53,583 nucleotides of DNA from a candidate division TM6 bacterium RIFCSPHIGHO2_12_FULL_36_22 (GTDB lineage Bacteria > Babelota > Babeliae > Babelales > UBA12409). Below the pieces are notes generated by a model. It was not told the DNA's origin and did not search any database. It saw only the letters and a list, made by a program, of their open reading frames with translations. Of the stretch, positions 40,318 through 49,281 are shown one piece after another. The translations under genes were made by a program, and so were the position numbers. Within the stretch, counting starts at the first letter, position 1; each line of letters starts with the position of its first letter. Location of the stretch: NCBI GenBank assembly GCA_001771315.1, contig METK01000016.1, positions 339-53,921 of the forward strand. Direction: 5' to 3'.

Positions 40318-41733
40318 ATGAATAAACTTCCTGACATATCCAAGGATGTATCTCAATGGTACAACGAAATTGTTTATAAGGCTGAACTTGCCGATCAATC
40401 ACCAGTTCGTGGCTGCATTGTTATTCGGCCTTATGGTTGGGCTCTTTGGGAAAATATAAAAACGGTGCTTGATAAGAGAATTAAGGAAACAGGTCATCAA
40501 AATGCCTCCTTTCCACTTTTAATTCCAGAATCATTTATTAAGCGAGAAGCTAAGCACGTTGAGGGATTTGCTCCGGAATTGGCCATTGTTACCATTGCTG
40601 GAGGCAAAGAGCTAGAAGAACCGCTTGTAGTTCGTCCTACTTCTGAAACAATCATCCACTATTCCTTTGCCCGATGGATTAAATCATGGAGAGATTTACC
40701 ACTTAAAATAAATCAATGGGCTAACGTTGTTCGCTGGGAAAAAAGAACGCGTCCATTTTTGCGCACAACAGAATTTTTTTGGCAAGAAGGACATACTGCG
40801 CATGCTACACGAGAAGAAGCTCAGGAAGAAGCTTTGTTGATGCTCAATGAATATATTAATCTTGCACAAGATTATCTTGCTATACCAGTTATTGCTGGGG
40901 AAAAGTCTCCAACAGAACGATTTGCAGGTGCTGATATTACATATACATTTGAAGCGATTATGATGGATGGTAAAGCATTGCAAATGGGAACATCGCATTT
41001 ACTGTCTCGTAGCTTTGCAAAGTCATTTGATATTGAATATCAAGACAAAGAAGGAAATCTTGAACATCCATATTTGACAAGCTGGGGTGTTACAACACGC
41101 CTTATCGGTGCTATTGTCATGACACATGGTGACCAGAAAGGTCTTGTCATGCCGCCGCGAGTTGCTCCAATCCAAGTCGTTATTATTCCAATATATAAAA
41201 AAGATGCCGAACAACAAGTACGTGATGCGGTTCAAGAGTTGTATACTCGACTTTCTAAAGAGTATAGAGTTCAACTTGATGCAGATGATTCTAAATCTCC
41301 TGGCGCTAAATTTTATGAATGGGAGCTTAAAGGCGTTCCGTTACGTATTGAGCTTGGGCCTCGAGATGTTGATAATAAAGCTGTGATGATCAGTAATCGT
41401 GTTACTGGGGATAAGACTATGGTTAAACTTGATGCAATTGAATCCGAGATTGGCAGCATGCTAGATAATATGCATCAAGAGTTATTCAATCGTGCACAGG
41501 TAAAACTACAAGGTCATTGGAATAAAGAATCTAAGCTGGCAATATTTGGTCCTGTCATGGATAAAGAAGCTGGAGCTTACCAAACGGGTTGGTGCGGCGA
41601 GGAAGAATGCGAAAATAAGTTATCAGAGTTCAAAGGTACTATTCGTTGTTTGCTCAAAGAAAATGAATTCAATCAGTGCTTTGGATGTAATAAGTCCAGT
41701 GTTCGTGATGTATTAGTTGCAAAGGCATATTAG
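40318..41733 (+). CDS. proS: Prolyl-tRNA synthetase, eukaryote/archaeon-like type
   Basis: Class II synthetase. Motif 2/3 regions are RPTSETIIHYSFARWI, WANVVRWEKRTRPFLRTTEFFWQEGHTAH and TSWGVTTRLIGAIVMTHGD. The anticodon-binding domain follows, and then a C-terminal zinc-type domain with C-x4-C (WCGEEEC) and C-x2-C (CFGC), ending in the invariant-type AY. This is the shorter ProS form without the bacterial editing insert, shared by archaea, eukaryotes and some bacteria. 471 residues from the ATG at 40318 is normal. Ribosome site is weak (AAAGAAA). The stop codon touches a palindromic repeat. Confidence 0.96.
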   Translation: MNKLPDISKDVSQWYNEIVYKAELADQSPVRGCIVIRPYGWALWENIKTVLDKRIKETGHQNASFPLLIPESFIKREAKHVEGFAPELAIVTIAGGKELEEPLVVRPTSETIIHYSFARWIKSWRDLPLKINQWANVVRWEKRTRPFLRTTEFFWQEGHTAHATREEAQEEALLMLNEYINLAQDYLAIPVIAGEKSPTERFAGADITYTFEAIMMDGKALQMGTSHLLSRSFAKSFDIEYQDKEGNLEHPYLTSWGVTTRLIGAIVMTHGDQKGLVMPPRVAPIQVVIIPIYKKDAEQQVRDAVQELYTRLSKEYRVQLDADDSKSPGAKFYEWELKGVPLRIELGPRDVDNKAVMISNRVTGDKTMVKLDAIESEIGSMLDNMHQELFNRAQVKLQGHWNKESKLAIFGPVMDKEAGAYQTGWCGEEECENKLSEFKGTIRCLLKENEFNQCFGCNKSSVRDVLVAKAY

Positions 41734-41780
41734 AACTAAAAAGCTCGCGCATTCTCGCTCCCACAAGGAGCGAGAAGTTT
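41733..41780 (+). repeat. Palindromic repeat element, copy 2 (3' end of proS)
   Basis: Shares GAACTAAAAAGCTCGCGCAT with the copy at 35933 and then forms a perfect 10-bp stem (41752-41761 with 41767-41776, CACAA loop). It begins at the last base of the proS stop codon and could act as its terminator, though only three T follow. Confidence 0.75.
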
Positions 41781-41795
41781 ATCGAAATAAAATAT

Positions 41796-43565
41796 TTAGA
41801 TTTTTCTGTTAATAGTATTTTTGATTTCATTAACAAAAACTTGATTTGCATTCTTTACTCTTGTGGCCATACAATTTATTGCTAAATCTTGAATATTTTC
41901 TTTGGAATAGTTCCAGTTAAGGGTTTTGCACCAGCTATTGATGCAGTTTAGTTCTTTAAAACACCATGGAATATAGATGATAGTTTGTTTTGAATTTTTA
42001 AATATGGTGTATGGCTCTGTTGCAACCTTAGCGGTAAGATTTTTGTAGGCAATAGGACATTCAATTTTATTTGCGGCGCAATAATCGACAGCCTTTCGAA
42101 GTTCTTCGAGTGGATCTTCCAGTTGTTCTATGCAATGAGACATGTCGATGATAATTATAATATCAACGTTTCGATTGAGAAGTGGTGGTAGCGGAAGATT
42201 GAATGAGGTTCCTGCATCAGTCAGACTCAAAGTTTCGTTCGTTGATAGTTGAGTTCCAGGACATTTGTAGGTAAAGTTGTTGACCTGTGCAAGTTTAGAT
42301 TTTTCTGATAATGGATATATCTCGTAACGCTTGAGGAGTTCTCCTACGATTGGGCAATTTGTAATGTCAGCGCTCGTTCCAGATTCAGCGAGGAAGTCTG
42401 CTTTATTGATTGAGAAGTTAGAGCCAAAAAGTCCAAGAAAGAAGTCTGCTGTATATGAAGCTACAGTTTTTGCAGACTTACACTTATAAAATTGGCTTCC
42501 AAAAGCAGCTGTAGAAACAGAGGCATTGAGATATTGACTTCCAACTGTGAATGGTGTTACTTCAAGCCAGCCGCCACAATCGTTATTAGTTATTGTTGCC
42601 GTTCCAATTGGAAGTGGGCTAGCTCCGCTTTTTGCAAATGTGGCCATGCTATGAAGTGACTGTTTGAATGTTTCGGTACCAAACAAATTTCTTAATAGTG
42701 CGTTTCCAATAAGGATTCCATAAAAATCTACAAAGGATACTGGCTCATTAAGATAGTAACGTGTAAAGAAAGAGCACATAATTTCAATGCATTGATTTTT
42801 TTCTTTTAATGCCGATTTCATTAAGAAGGGATCTCTCTTATAATCAAACATTGTGTCAGATAAGTTATCGACAGCTTTTGCAATCGTATAACTAGGATCT
42901 TGTGACTGCTTTAAGAGCCATGGATAAACACCCCATGCGCTGCCAGATAGGCAGCTGATATATGTAACTATATCCAGTAGGCCAATTTGGTCTGCTCCTA
43001 ATAAAGCGCCACATGTGCCAACCATAGAGCGATAACCGCCTCCACTTGTGCAGAAGGCAATCGTGGGAATTTTGTTAGGCTTAATTTTAATTCCTAGAAA
43101 TTTTTCCAGAGCTTGGTGAGATTTTTTCTTTCTTGCTACCAAGAATTCTTTTTCATCGATACCAACGAGATTATTTTTGCTTAACGTATATGACTTATGT
43201 GCAATTTCATTTCTATTTTCTATCAATTGATCAATGTAGTCTTTTATATTTTGTAGTTCCCGCCTTACTCTATATGAAATTTGTGGCATTCGATCTAGTG
43301 TACGCATACTATCGACAATATTCAGTATATTGTTGCCTTGGGCTGTAAGTAGCTCTTCCAAACTTTTATAGTGTTTGATTTGAGTATCAACGAGATTTTG
43401 AAGTTCTTTAATATCGAACTTATTTTTTGGATTAGTTTCGAGTGACTTTAGGATTTGGACTAGCTTGGGAGAGGGGGTTACGCAATCGAGTTGTACTTTA
43501 AATATAGTTTTTGTTTGTATTGTGACGAGCAAAAAAAACAAAAATAGTATTCGCCCAATATACAT
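41796..43565 (-). CDS. Secreted cPLA2/phospholipase B-type phospholipase, copy 2
   Basis: 589 residues, with a signal peptide (about 1-18) and a helical N-terminal region of 140 residues. The cPLA2-like core follows: oxyanion loop SGGGYRSM (174-181), nucleophile S207 in SCLSGSAW, and catalytic Asp D450 in LTDAGTSFNLPLPPLL. The LPIGTATITN and GSQYLNA segments shared with copy 3 show close paralogy; copy 1 is more distant. Eight or more cysteines in the mature part suggest disulfides. GGGGGTTATC precedes the ATG. It lies 123 bp downstream of copy 3, separated from it by a terminator. Confidence 0.87.
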   Translation of the reverse strand: MYIGRILFLFFLLVTIQTKTIFKVQLDCVTPSPKLVQILKSLETNPKNKFDIKELQNLVDTQIKHYKSLEELLTAQGNNILNIVDSMRTLDRMPQISYRVRRELQNIKDYIDQLIENRNEIAHKSYTLSKNNLVGIDEKEFLVARKKKSHQALEKFLGIKIKPNKIPTIAFCTSGGGYRSMVGTCGALLGADQIGLLDIVTYISCLSGSAWGVYPWLLKQSQDPSYTIAKAVDNLSDTMFDYKRDPFLMKSALKEKNQCIEIMCSFFTRYYLNEPVSFVDFYGILIGNALLRNLFGTETFKQSLHSMATFAKSGASPLPIGTATITNNDCGGWLEVTPFTVGSQYLNASVSTAAFGSQFYKCKSAKTVASYTADFFLGLFGSNFSINKADFLAESGTSADITNCPIVGELLKRYEIYPLSEKSKLAQVNNFTYKCPGTQLSTNETLSLTDAGTSFNLPLPPLLNRNVDIIIIIDMSHCIEQLEDPLEELRKAVDYCAANKIECPIAYKNLTAKVATEPYTIFKNSKQTIIYIPWCFKELNCINSWCKTLNWNYSKENIQDLAINCMATRVKNANQVFVNEIKNTINRKI

Positions 43566-43642
43566 ATGATAACCCCCACATATTTTATAACCTTATATTA
43601 AAGGTAATTGATTTTGTTACCCTGACGCAATAAAATAACAAA

Positions 43643-43670
43643 AAAGAGGTGAAACATCGTCCACCTCTTT
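43643..43670 (-). terminator. Terminator between phospholipase copies 3 and 2
   Basis: A perfect 9-bp stem (43643-43651 with 43662-43670) with a 10-nt loop and A/T-rich flanks lies 19 bp after the stop of copy 3. Confidence 0.75.
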
Positions 43671-43688
43671 AAAAACTATGCGTGAAGT

Positions 43689-45983
43689 CTAGGCTGCAGA
43701 AGCTATTTTTACTTGTTTTCGCTTTACGACATCACGGATTTCCTTAAAAATTTGGTCTTTAGCGTCTACAACTCTATTTTTCATACAATTAGCAAGGGTG
43801 GCTATATTTTCAGGGGTATAATTGAAGTTGAAGGTATTACACCAGTTATCAAGGCAACTTGAAGCTTCAGCGTCAACGCCAATGCACCATGGGACATAAA
43901 TAACTGTAAGCTTATTATTTTTAAAAACCGAAACTTTATTTATGATTTCTTTTGTTAAATCGCTTTCCTTAACAGGGAACGGTATGTTGCGAGCTTTAAA
44001 GTAATTAATTGCCTTGAGTAACTCAGCAGCAGGTTTTTCAGCATCATGAAGACCGCCAGATAAATCGATGATGATGATTATATCAATCTGACGTTCCGTA
44101 CGATCAACAAGTGGCGGAAGCGGGAGGTTGAAATCAAGACCAGCATCAACTAAATTAAGTGTTGTATCAGATGAAAGCTTTGTTCCAGGACACTTGAGTG
44201 TGAAATTGTTAACAAATGCGGCTAATGGACGTTTAGCTGCAACGGCTTGTTCAATATCTGCTGCAGCAGGATAGAGACTTAAGCGTTTGATGAGCTTTCC
44301 TAAAACAGGAGTATTGAGGAGCTTTTCTTTCATACCGCCTTCTTCCAAGATGTATGCGCTATTGAGTGCAAATGCTGATCCAAATGTTCCCAAGAAAAAG
44401 CCAGCAAATTGTGATGGAATAACTTTGGTTGTTTTACAGTTGCTAAATGGGCTACCAAATGCTTCTGTAGGGATGAATGCATTAAGATACTGACTTCCGG
44501 TAGTAAATGGTGTTACTTCAAGCCATTCCTTTAAAGCTTTGTTAGTGATAACAGCTGTACCAATAGGCAATGGTGCATCACCGGTTTTTGCAAATGTTTG
44601 CATGTCATGGAGATGTTGGGAGAAGGTTTTTGCGGTGAAAAGATTGTAAAGTAGTGAGTTTCCAACAAGAGATCCGTAAATATCGATGAATGATAGAGGT
44701 TCTCTCATTCTCCATTTAGCAAAAAGATTAGCTGCCATTTCTGTAGCAATTTGAGTATTTTGTAAGGCTGTCTTTAAAAGAAATGGATCTTGTTTTGGAT
44801 TGAACATGGTTTCAGTAAGATTATTTAGCGCATCCTGTGCAGAATAATCAACCTGCGCAGCTTTCTTGAGTAGGAATGGCCAAGTCGCCCATGTACCACC
44901 AGAAAGACAACTGATATACATAGTAAGTTTATCAAGATTTATTTGTTCCGCACCAACAAAGAATCCACGAGTTCCAACCATGGCGCGATAGCCACCACCA
45001 CTTGCACAGAATGCAATAATTGGCACTTCGTTATCTTGAAGTTTCATGCCAAGTTCTTTTTCTAAAGCAGCTTTTATTTTTGGTATTCGAGCTTGACGGA
45101 AAGTGTTTTCATCTGGATCAAGTGCGGCACCTTTTGTAACACCATAAGGACCACCGCTAGGAATTTGGCTATTGATTAAATCATCGATATGTTGACTCAT
45201 GCTAAGAAGGTATGAGCGAAAGTCTTTAGGTAGATGAGCGCCATCGAATATTGCAAAAATACCGTCACCAACTCCTTTGATGAGGTCGCTGAGTTTGGTA
45301 TAGTTTTTAATAGCACTAACTTGTTGGCTAAGGTTATTTGTTACCAATTTCAATGCATTAATAAGTGGTTGGCGAATTTCTTGTGGGAGTTGTGCATTGT
45401 TTGCGAGAGTTTCAGCTTGTTGTAAAAAAGGAATATTGTCTTCTAATTTTTGAAGCAAAGCCCCTAAGTCTTTTGTTGCAGCCATTTGTTTTAGCATTGC
45501 TATAGTACTTGCAATACTTTTGACATTTTGTACAAAATCTTGGTTATTAAATTCAGGCAGCTTAGCAAGATCCTTGAGCTTTGGCAGAGGAATATCCAAT
45601 TGTGTAAGGTTTGCTATTACATCAATATTCAATGTAGGCATATCTTTTGTTAGAGCAGCAATATTGGTTATAAAGTTTGTTTTAACATTTGGTATATCGG
45701 AAATATCAAGGGAATGGAGAGAGGTAAAAAGATCACCCATATCCAATTTGGGTATTTTGACTAGATTTCCCAAATCATTAAGAGAAATTTGATTCATACC
45801 TTGAAGAACATTTCCAAGATTGAGGTTGAGATTTTTTGGTAAGGCATTTTGAATGGCTTCTAATAACTTAGGATCCATGTTTGGTATGCTACCAATTGAG
45901 ATATTGATATTGTCGAAGGGATTGGACAACCCATACATTTGCGATGCTATTAATGATGTAGCTAATATCAATTTAAATTTCAT
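43689..45983 (-). CDS. Secreted cPLA2/phospholipase B-type phospholipase, copy 3, with long N-terminal region
   Basis: 764 residues. A signal peptide (MKFKLILATSLIASQMYG) is followed by about 270 residues of Leu/Asn/Ile/Asp-rich sequence with loose repeats (LNLNLGNVLQGMNQISLNDL, then similar units) that could form a helical or beta solenoid. The cPLA2 core follows: SGGGYRAM (328-335), S361 in SCLSGGTW (Gly replaces the usual Ser after SG), and D613 in LVDAGLDFNLPLPPL. The extra N-terminal domain is absent from the other two copies and may direct the enzyme to a target. CAAGGGA precedes the ATG. Confidence 0.86.
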   Translation of the reverse strand: MKFKLILATSLIASQMYGLSNPFDNINISIGSIPNMDPKLLEAIQNALPKNLNLNLGNVLQGMNQISLNDLGNLVKIPKLDMGDLFTSLHSLDISDIPNVKTNFITNIAALTKDMPTLNIDVIANLTQLDIPLPKLKDLAKLPEFNNQDFVQNVKSIASTIAMLKQMAATKDLGALLQKLEDNIPFLQQAETLANNAQLPQEIRQPLINALKLVTNNLSQQVSAIKNYTKLSDLIKGVGDGIFAIFDGAHLPKDFRSYLLSMSQHIDDLINSQIPSGGPYGVTKGAALDPDENTFRQARIPKIKAALEKELGMKLQDNEVPIIAFCASGGGYRAMVGTRGFFVGAEQINLDKLTMYISCLSGGTWATWPFLLKKAAQVDYSAQDALNNLTETMFNPKQDPFLLKTALQNTQIATEMAANLFAKWRMREPLSFIDIYGSLVGNSLLYNLFTAKTFSQHLHDMQTFAKTGDAPLPIGTAVITNKALKEWLEVTPFTTGSQYLNAFIPTEAFGSPFSNCKTTKVIPSQFAGFFLGTFGSAFALNSAYILEEGGMKEKLLNTPVLGKLIKRLSLYPAAADIEQAVAAKRPLAAFVNNFTLKCPGTKLSSDTTLNLVDAGLDFNLPLPPLVDRTERQIDIIIIIDLSGGLHDAEKPAAELLKAINYFKARNIPFPVKESDLTKEIINKVSVFKNNKLTVIYVPWCIGVDAEASSCLDNWCNTFNFNYTPENIATLANCMKNRVVDAKDQIFKEIRDVVKRKQVKIASAA

Positions 45984-46021
45984 TTTTTTCCCTTGATTAA
46001 AAAAATTCCTATGTTGTTCGA

Positions 46022-46051
46022 AATATAAAACAGCGTTTGCTAATTTTGCAA
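46022..46051 (-). promoter_or_regulatory. Sigma70-type promoter of phospholipase copy 3
   Basis: TTGCAA (46051-46046) and TATATT (46027-46022) on the minus strand with an 18-nt spacer, about 39 bp before the ATG. Confidence 0.5.
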
Positions 46052-46080
46052 GAATAGTCTCGTTTTTTTTTAGTTTCCTG

Positions 46081-46089
46081 TGCTATAGT
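46081..46089 (+). promoter_or_regulatory. Extended -10 promoter of the xer gene
   Basis: TGCTATAGT (TGn plus TATAGT) lies 21 bp before the ATG, implying a very short leader that still contains the GAGGAAA ribosome site. Confidence 0.5.
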
Positions 46090-46109
46090 GTGGCAAAGAG
46101 GAAAGTAAT

Positions 46110-47018
46110 ATGAAAATAGAGCGAGCTATAGATCAGTTTGAGATGCACTTAGCTTCTCGACAACAAGTTGCAAGTAACACATTGCAGGCGTACCGGGCTG
46201 ATTGTAATCAGCTAACAAATTTTCTAAAAAAGAAAAAAATAAGCTCATTTAAAAAAGTTAAATCAATACATTTAAAGAGCTTTCTTGGTTACCTTAAACG
46301 CGATCTTGGTCTTAAGCCGACGAGTATGTCCCGTAAAATTTCAAGCATTAAAAAGTTTTTTCATTTTTTACATCAAGAACATCAATTGCAAAATCTTGGT
46401 GAAACTCTCATCTTTCCCCGCAAAGAACGTAAGCTTCCAAAATACCTTACAGAAACTAAGGTGATGGAGCTTTTTGAAAGAGCTGCCTTGGATAAAAGTG
46501 CCATAGGACAACGTAACTATATGATGCTTCATTTGATGTATGTTACTGGTATTCGTGTTAGTGAACTTGTGAATATGAAGATGCATCAACTGCGTCTTGA
46601 TATGGGCCTAGTGACGGTATTAGGCAAAGGTTCTAAAGAACGGCAAGTGCCGCTACCTGAACCGACACAAATCTTGCTTGTCGGTTATATGGAAAATGTG
46701 CGACCTGAATGTTTGCGTAATAAAAAAAGAGAATATACTTCTGATTATCTTTTTCCTATTATTTATCGAAAACAGGTTAAGAATGTAACACGCCAAGCTT
46801 TTTGGGCAATTATAAAAAGACTTTGCCCGCAAATTAGCTATATGTCGCCACATATACTACGACACTCATTGGCAACACATTTGTTACATAAAGGAGTTGA
46901 TTTGCGCTCATTGCAACTTATACTTGGGCATGAGCATCTATCGACTGTAGAAATTTACACGCATGTAGATATGTCACACTTGCGCAATGCATATAACAAA
47001 AAGCATCCGCGTTCTTAA
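46110..47018 (+). CDS. xerC: XerC/XerD-type tyrosine recombinase
   Basis: 302 residues, the usual Xer length. A SAM-like N-terminal domain (1-100) is followed by the catalytic domain with all six expected residues: R149 (TGIRVSEL), K173 (GKGSKER), H248 and R251 (HILRHSLATH), H274 (LGHEHLST) and Y283 (IYTHVD). It resolves chromosome dimers at dif sites. It is isolated from other integration genes, and the chromosomal housekeeping context favours Xer over a phage or integron integrase. Whether it is the C or D partner cannot be told. Its 3' end overlaps the convergent gene by four bases. Confidence 0.92.
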   Translation: MKIERAIDQFEMHLASRQQVASNTLQAYRADCNQLTNFLKKKKISSFKKVKSIHLKSFLGYLKRDLGLKPTSMSRKISSIKKFFHFLHQEHQLQNLGETLIFPRKERKLPKYLTETKVMELFERAALDKSAIGQRNYMMLHLMYVTGIRVSELVNMKMHQLRLDMGLVTVLGKGSKERQVPLPEPTQILLVGYMENVRPECLRNKKREYTSDYLFPIIYRKQVKNVTRQAFWAIIKRLCPQISYMSPHILRHSLATHLLHKGVDLRSLQLILGHEHLSTVEIYTHVDMSHLRNAYNKKHPRS

Positions 47019-47755
47019 TGTTTCCATTTTTTGTTACGTTTTAAGTCTGCGAATTCCTGTTTAGCCTTTTTAGCATCAAATTTTCTGACATATTCATCGC
47101 ATGCACCATAGCGAATGCCTACAAAGTTGATATGCATCGTATCAACAATTTTTTGGACAGTTTCTACATTTTTTAACTTATCATCTATAAGGATAATTTG
47201 CTTTGGCTTTTTAGAAAATTCTTTGATTAAAAATGGTACGACTGCTTCTTTTTCATTGGCGCCGCAAAAGAAAATTCCTTGCTGATATATTGATGGGTGG
47301 TCTTTATGTGAATAGTAAACAAATTTATGTGTTGGAATATTTGGACCGTCAAATACAATGCCTGCATCCTTAAGTTGCTCAATAGTCAGGCTCGATATAT
47401 ATAAGTTACGTGCGGTGAAGCCAATGGTTGGAATTTTATTTTTTTTGAGCTCATCAAGCACTTTGATTGTGTTGCAAGCAACTGGTTGAAACTCTATCAT
47501 TATTGAGCCAAGGGTATAGTCGGGAAGTGCGAGATTAACATCTTTTTCTTCCTTTATTAATTCCAGAAACCAAGGATCGCTACCGACATAGGTATCCTTA
47601 GGATGGACTAAGGTATTATCGATATCAAAAAGAACAACAGTATTTTTTGTTGCATATTTCAAAACGTCTTCAAGATTATTGGAATCAATAATTTGTGACA
47701 TTGGTAGAAGAGTAATGCAGAAAATGAATAATATGCTAAATGAAAACCTTTTCAT
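47015..47755 (-). CDS. Secreted HAD-superfamily protein (DUF2608-like)
   Basis: A signal peptide (about 1-20) precedes a haloacid-dehalogenase fold. Motif I VVLFDIDNTLVHP has the nucleophile/acid Asp pair DxD, motif II is GFTAR, and motif III/IV is IILIDDKLKN. The overall pattern, including the cap-like insert and FCGANEKEAVVPFL, resembles DUF2608 proteins known from Legionella, Coxiella and chlamydiae. It is expected to hydrolyse phosphate esters outside the cytoplasm; substrate unknown. ATG at 47755 is favoured over the TTG two codons earlier. Ribosome site is weak. Confidence 0.83.
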   Translation of the reverse strand: MKRFSFSILFIFCITLLPMSQIIDSNNLEDVLKYATKNTVVLFDIDNTLVHPKDTYVGSDPWFLELIKEEKDVNLALPDYTLGSIMIEFQPVACNTIKVLDELKKNKIPTIGFTARNLYISSLTIEQLKDAGIVFDGPNIPTHKFVYYSHKDHPSIYQQGIFFCGANEKEAVVPFLIKEFSKKPKQIILIDDKLKNVETVQKIVDTMHINFVGIRYGACDEYVRKFDAKKAKQEFADLKRNKKWKH

Positions 47756-47842
47756 GGCCAACTTTCGTGAGTTCTAGGAAATGGATATTTAAAGTAAGTA
47801 TAGTGTATTTAGTTTTTTATGCCATAAAATTAAGGTGAAAGA

Positions 47843-48457
47843 ATGGATAATACTTTAAAAAAAATTTTGCTGACTCGTCTTCGACGTAAAAGTACAACAC
47901 GCGCAGAATTTCGTGCGGTAGCAAAAGGATTGTCAACAATACTAGCAGACGAATCTGCTAATTTTCTTAAAACGAAAACGGTTACGGTAGAAACACCACT
48001 TGAATCAGCAGAAGGCATAGTGTTTGATCGTAAGTTGGTACTTGTTGCTATACTTCGTTCAGCAATGGCGATGCTTCCAGTTTTTTGTGAAACTTATCCA
48101 GATGCGGCAGTTGGATTTCTTGGTATTAAGCGTAATGAGGAAACTGCAGAGGCAGAATTGTATTATAAAAACATTCCAGCTATTGGTCCAGATGATCAGG
48201 TTATAATTCTTGATCCAATGATTGCTACTGGTGGTACACTTATTAGCGCATTGAATATTCTTACTGGTATGAATGTTAAACAAGAGCAAATATTTTTTGT
48301 TGGAATTATTGGCTCAAAACCAGGATTAGAAAAGGTACGTTCAAAATTTCCAAATGTACAAATGTCTGTTGTTGGAGAAGACTCTAAGCTTAATCACAAT
48401 AAATTCATCTTGCCCGGACTGGGCGACTTTGGTGATCGTTATTTTGGTACAGAATAA
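47843..48457 (+). CDS. upp: Uracil phosphoribosyltransferase
   Basis: Salvages uracil to UMP with PRPP. It has the 5-phospho-ribose loop DPMIATGGT and the uracil-binding C-terminal PGLGDFGDRYFGT. 204 residues is normal. Also present are the dimer-arm region and ILRSAMAM (usually ILRAGL). AAGGTGAAAG precedes the ATG. It feeds UMP towards pyrG (CTP synthase at 17.9 kb) and fits a salvage-based pyrimidine supply. A secreted protein gene follows after 34 bp. Confidence 0.95.
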   Translation: MDNTLKKILLTRLRRKSTTRAEFRAVAKGLSTILADESANFLKTKTVTVETPLESAEGIVFDRKLVLVAILRSAMAMLPVFCETYPDAAVGFLGIKRNEETAEAELYYKNIPAIGPDDQVIILDPMIATGGTLISALNILTGMNVKQEQIFFVGIIGSKPGLEKVRSKFPNVQMSVVGEDSKLNHNKFILPGLGDFGDRYFGTE

Positions 48458-48491
48458 AAGAAGTTTGTTGTTTAATATTGAAAGGAAACTG

Positions 48492-49127
48492 ATGAAAAAG
48501 TATGCGATTGTTTTTTTATTTACGACTACTGTTACTATGGCGCCACCAGCACCTTTACTACCTCCAGGTATTGCAGAAATTAAAGCAATTCTTGCAAGCA
48601 TAAAAACTGATCTTGATACAAAACTTGATATGACGAAATTCACTAAAGACTTAGCTCAAGTACAAACTGGTATGAACCAAGTTTCTAGTGCGGTTGATAA
48701 AATAACAGCTCAGATCACGGACAAAGTTGTAAATCAGGTAAAGACTGTTAATGCTGCACTGGTTGCTCAAACTGAAGTAGCAATTGCGAAAGTTAAAAAT
48801 GACTTAGGGGCTCAGGTTTCTGCTGTAACGTCTAAAGTGGAAGCGCAGGCGAATGCTGTTGTAGCAAAGGTGAAAGCAGATGTTGCTGTACAAGTAAAAG
48901 CGCTAGATTCTGCGATGGAAGAAATTGCGGCAAAGATTATAAAACAGGTTCGTGCCCAGCTCATAGAAGAGTTAACGATTCTTGGTGGACAACTGATAAA
49001 AGAAATTCCTGAAGCTATTAAAGAATTTCAAACTGCTCAATTACAAAAAAAGAAAGCTAAATTTACAAAACTTATGGATAAATTAAAAGCTGCATTTTCG
49101 CGTAAAAGTAAACAAACCAAAGAATAG
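48492..49127 (+). CDS. Secreted coiled-coil protein, apolipoprotein-like heptads
   Basis: A signal peptide (MKKYAIVFLFTTTVTMA) and a short Pro-rich start (PPAPLLPPG) are followed by about 170 residues of amphipathic helix with 11-residue and heptad periodicity (VTSKVEAQANAVVAKVKADV and similar units rich in Val, Ala, Lys, Gln). A basic tail (KKKAKFTKLMDKLKAAFSRKSKQ) closes it. The pattern is like apolipoprotein-type or phage tail-fibre coiled coils and could bind membranes. The ATG at 48492 has AAGGAAA upstream; the longer frame overlaps upp. No family recognised. Confidence 0.75.
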   Translation: MKKYAIVFLFTTTVTMAPPAPLLPPGIAEIKAILASIKTDLDTKLDMTKFTKDLAQVQTGMNQVSSAVDKITAQITDKVVNQVKTVNAALVAQTEVAIAKVKNDLGAQVSAVTSKVEAQANAVVAKVKADVAVQVKALDSAMEEIAAKIIKQVRAQLIEELTILGGQLIKEIPEAIKEFQTAQLQKKKAKFTKLMDKLKAAFSRKSKQTKE

Positions 49128-49281
49128 AATGATCTATTAATTAATAATTTGTATATTAGTAACCTTATGCCAATTTTCTCTTTTAACAAAGATTGTTTTA
49201 TGATAAAAATGGTGAAAGAGAAAAAAGAATATATACTAATATATTGAATAGTTTTTAAGAATTTTAAAGGTATAGAAGTCT

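Noticed and set aside
46010-46024. TTCGAA motifs resembling a tRNA T-loop (also near 10916 and 53572)
   Set aside because: No acceptor, D or anticodon stems can be formed around them, so no tRNA is called.
49128-49281. DnaA boxes and a replication origin before dnaN
   Set aside because: No TTATCCACA-like sequence with at most one mismatch was found there or after recF, and dnaA is not adjacent.
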